This document shows, piece after piece, positions 62,775 through 64,000 of a DNA stretch of 64,000 nt (the first letter of the stretch is position 1; every line of letters starts with the position of its first letter). Under the pieces are notes generated by a model. The model was not told the DNA's origin and ran no database searches. It worked only from the letters and a program-made list of their open reading frames with translations. The stretch spans positions 33,163-97,162 of the forward strand of contig NZ_JPMY01000018.1 of NCBI RefSeq assembly GCF_000761545.1, in the 5' to 3' direction. The translations under genes were made by a program, and so were the position numbers. Origin of the DNA: Pseudomonas sp. ML96 (GTDB taxonomy: Bacteria > Pseudomonadota > Gammaproteobacteria > Pseudomonadales > Pseudomonadaceae).

Positions 62775-63695
62775 TCAGATACCTTCAGGCACTTCTTCGC
62801 CGCCGAAGGCCTCGAACAGCGCCGGCAGGAAGTCGCAGAAGGTCAGCATCATCAGGGTGAAGCTGGCGTCCAGCTGGCCGAGAGCCTCATCACCACCGTC
62901 CTGGGCGGCCTGGTCCTGCAGCAGGTCTTCGAAGCGCAGGCGCTTGACGGTCATCTTGTCGTCCAGCACGAAGGACAGCTTGTCCTGCCAGGCCAGCGAC
63001 AGCTGGGTGACCAGCTTGCCGGAAGACAGGTGCAGCTGGATCTCTTCGCTGGTCAGGTCCTGGCGCTTGCAGCGGACCACGCCGCCGTCTTCGCTGGTGT
63101 CGCGCAGCTCGCATTCGTCGAGGACGAAGAAGTCCGGCGCGGCGGCCTGGGTCTTGACCCAGTCGGTGAGGGTGGCGGTCGGCGCCATCTTCACGGTCAG
63201 CGGGCGTACCGGCAGCGAGCCGATGGCTTCGCGCAGGGTGGAGAGCAGGTCTTCGGCTTTCTTCGCGCTGGCACTGTCGACCAGGATCAGGCCGAGCTTG
63301 GGCGCGATGGCGGCGAAGGTGCTGGAGCGGCGGATGAAGGCGCGTGGCAGGAAGCTCATGACGATCTCGTCCTTGAGCTGGTCGCGTTCCTTCTTGTAGA
63401 CCTTGCGCATCTGCTGCGCCTCGATCTCGTCGACCTTGTCTTTCAGTGCATCGCGCACCACGCTGCCGGGCAGGATGCGTTCTTCTTTACGCGCGGCGAT
63501 CAGCAGGAAGTCACCGCTGACGTGCACCAGCGGCGCATCGCCACCCTTGCCGAACGGCGCCATGAAACCGTAGGTGGTCAGCTCCTGGCTGGCGCAGGGG
63601 CGCGCGGCCTTGGCGGCCAGTGCCGCTTCCAGGGCTTCGGCGTCGAAGGGCACGTCCTGGGTCAGGCGATAAACAAGCAGGTTGCGGAACCACAT
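62775..63695 (-). CDS. rdgC: Recombination-associated protein RdgC
   Basis: DNA-binding protein of 306 residues, the exact family length when started [12 protein letters not shown] at the ATG at 63695. RdgC forms a ring around double-stranded DNA and limits Rec[13 protein letters not shown] and [18 protein letters not shown] are conserved blocks. Confidence 0.97.
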   Translation of the reverse strand: MWFRNLLVYRLTQDVPFDAEALEAALAAKAARPCASQELTTYGFMAPFGKGGDAPLVHVSGDFLLIAARKEERILPGSVVRDALKDKVDEIEAQQMRKVYKKERDQLKDEIVMSFLPRAFIRRSSTFAAIAPKLGLILVDSASAKKAEDLLSTLREAIGSLPVRPLTVKMAPTATLTDWVKTQAAAPDFFVLDECELRDTSEDGGVVRCKRQDLTSEEIQLHLSSGKLVTQLSLAWQDKLSFVLDDKMTVKRLRFEDLLQDQAAQDGGDEALGQLDASFTLMMLTFCDFLPALFEAFGGEEVPEGI

Positions 63696-63854
63696 GGGGG
63701 AGACACTCCTTGAACACGAAGCGCGCATTATTCTCTGCCGGCCTCGATTGGCCAACCCGAAGCTAAGCCTTTGGAACTGCTCGAAAATTTTTTTCAAAAA
63801 AGGCTTGCCAAGGGAAAAGGTCATCCCTAGAATGCGCACCACTTCGAGAGCGAA

Positions 63855-63930
63855 GGGTGATTAGCTCAGCCGGGAGAGCATCTGCCTTACAAGCAGAGGG
63901 TCGGCGGTTCGATCCCGTCATCACCCACCA
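63855..63930 (+). tRNA. tRNA-Val(TAC)
   Basis: All 76 bases fold: acceptor GGGTGAT/ATCACCC, D-stem GCTC/GAGC, anticodon stem TCTGC/GCAGA with loop CTTACAA (anticodon TAC), T-arm GGCGG-TTCGATC-CCGTC, and encoded CCA. Confidence 0.97.
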
Positions 63931-63950
63931 TCTCGCTCATGAGGTTACGC

Positions 63951-64000
63951 GCAGCGGTAGTTCAGTCGGTTAGAATACCGGCCTGTCACGCCGGGGGTCG
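63951..64000 (+). tRNA. tRNA-Asp(GTC), cut by the window end
   Basis: The first 50 bases are seen: acceptor strand GCAGCGG, D-arm with TTCAGTCGGTTAGAAT, anticodon stem CCGGC/GCCGG with loop CTGTCAC (anticodon GTC). The T-arm and CCA lie beyond the window. Confidence 0.95.

Overview
The window looks like a chromosome segment of a Pseudomonas-type gammaproteobacterium. The right end is a typical core block: rmuC, pirin, an SSF-domain hybrid histidine kinase, GNAT, AraC, azlCD, an MFS/PlsC acyltransferase, gdx behind a guanidine-II riboswitch, rdgC, tRNA-Val and the start of tRNA-Asp. The gene order is close to what I recall from P. aeruginosa. The left half is accessory and by eye a little less GC-rich. 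No transposase, integrase, CRISPR array or rRNA was found.

Region 1 (1-14.3 kb) is a catabolic cluster. A Baeyer-Villiger-type flavin monooxygenase is translationally coupled to an alpha/beta hydrolase. A terminator follows, then a second minus-strand operon: iron alcohol dehydrogenase, APC permease, aldehyde dehydrogenase and a class III aminotransferase cut by the window edge. Divergent to these lie a PhyH-family dioxygenase and a FAD amine-oxidase-like gene, a lower-GC membrane protein, a second PhyH protein and a PucR-type regulator. The content suggests breakdown of a ketone-, alcohol- and amine-bearing compound, substrate unknown.

Region 2 (14.4-31.8 kb) holds a tripartite RND efflux pair, a PstS-like protein/porin/chemoreceptor set, a TetR regulator, and an envelope operon of DUF1329, DUF1302, an RND/MMPL-type exporter and a YCF48-like protein. 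A 25-bp tandem operator occurs upstream of the monooxygenase, of the first PhyH gene and of the DUF1329 operon, so regions 1 and 2 are probably one regulon. A second palindrome links the TetR gene at 23.4 kb with the RND efflux operon.

Region 3 (32.6-49.4 kb) is the most interesting part: an organosulfur scavenging locus. It has three SsuD-like flavin monooxygenases, three signal-less proteins resembling the desulfinase DszB (two keep its catalytic Cys), a nitroreductase-type flavoprotein, a divergent class II aldolase, an ABC importer with two different permeases, an MFS transporter, a periplasmic binding protein, a TonB receptor and a SfnR-like sigma-54 activator. Three sigma-54 promoters and two clusters of TGCTG/CAGCA repeats fit this activator. 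The reading I propose is oxygenolytic C-S cleavage to a sulfinate followed by desulfination to sulfite, arranged as two modules; this is inference.

Region 4 (49.5-64 kb) carries a Xre/RES toxin-antitoxin pair and the core block described above.
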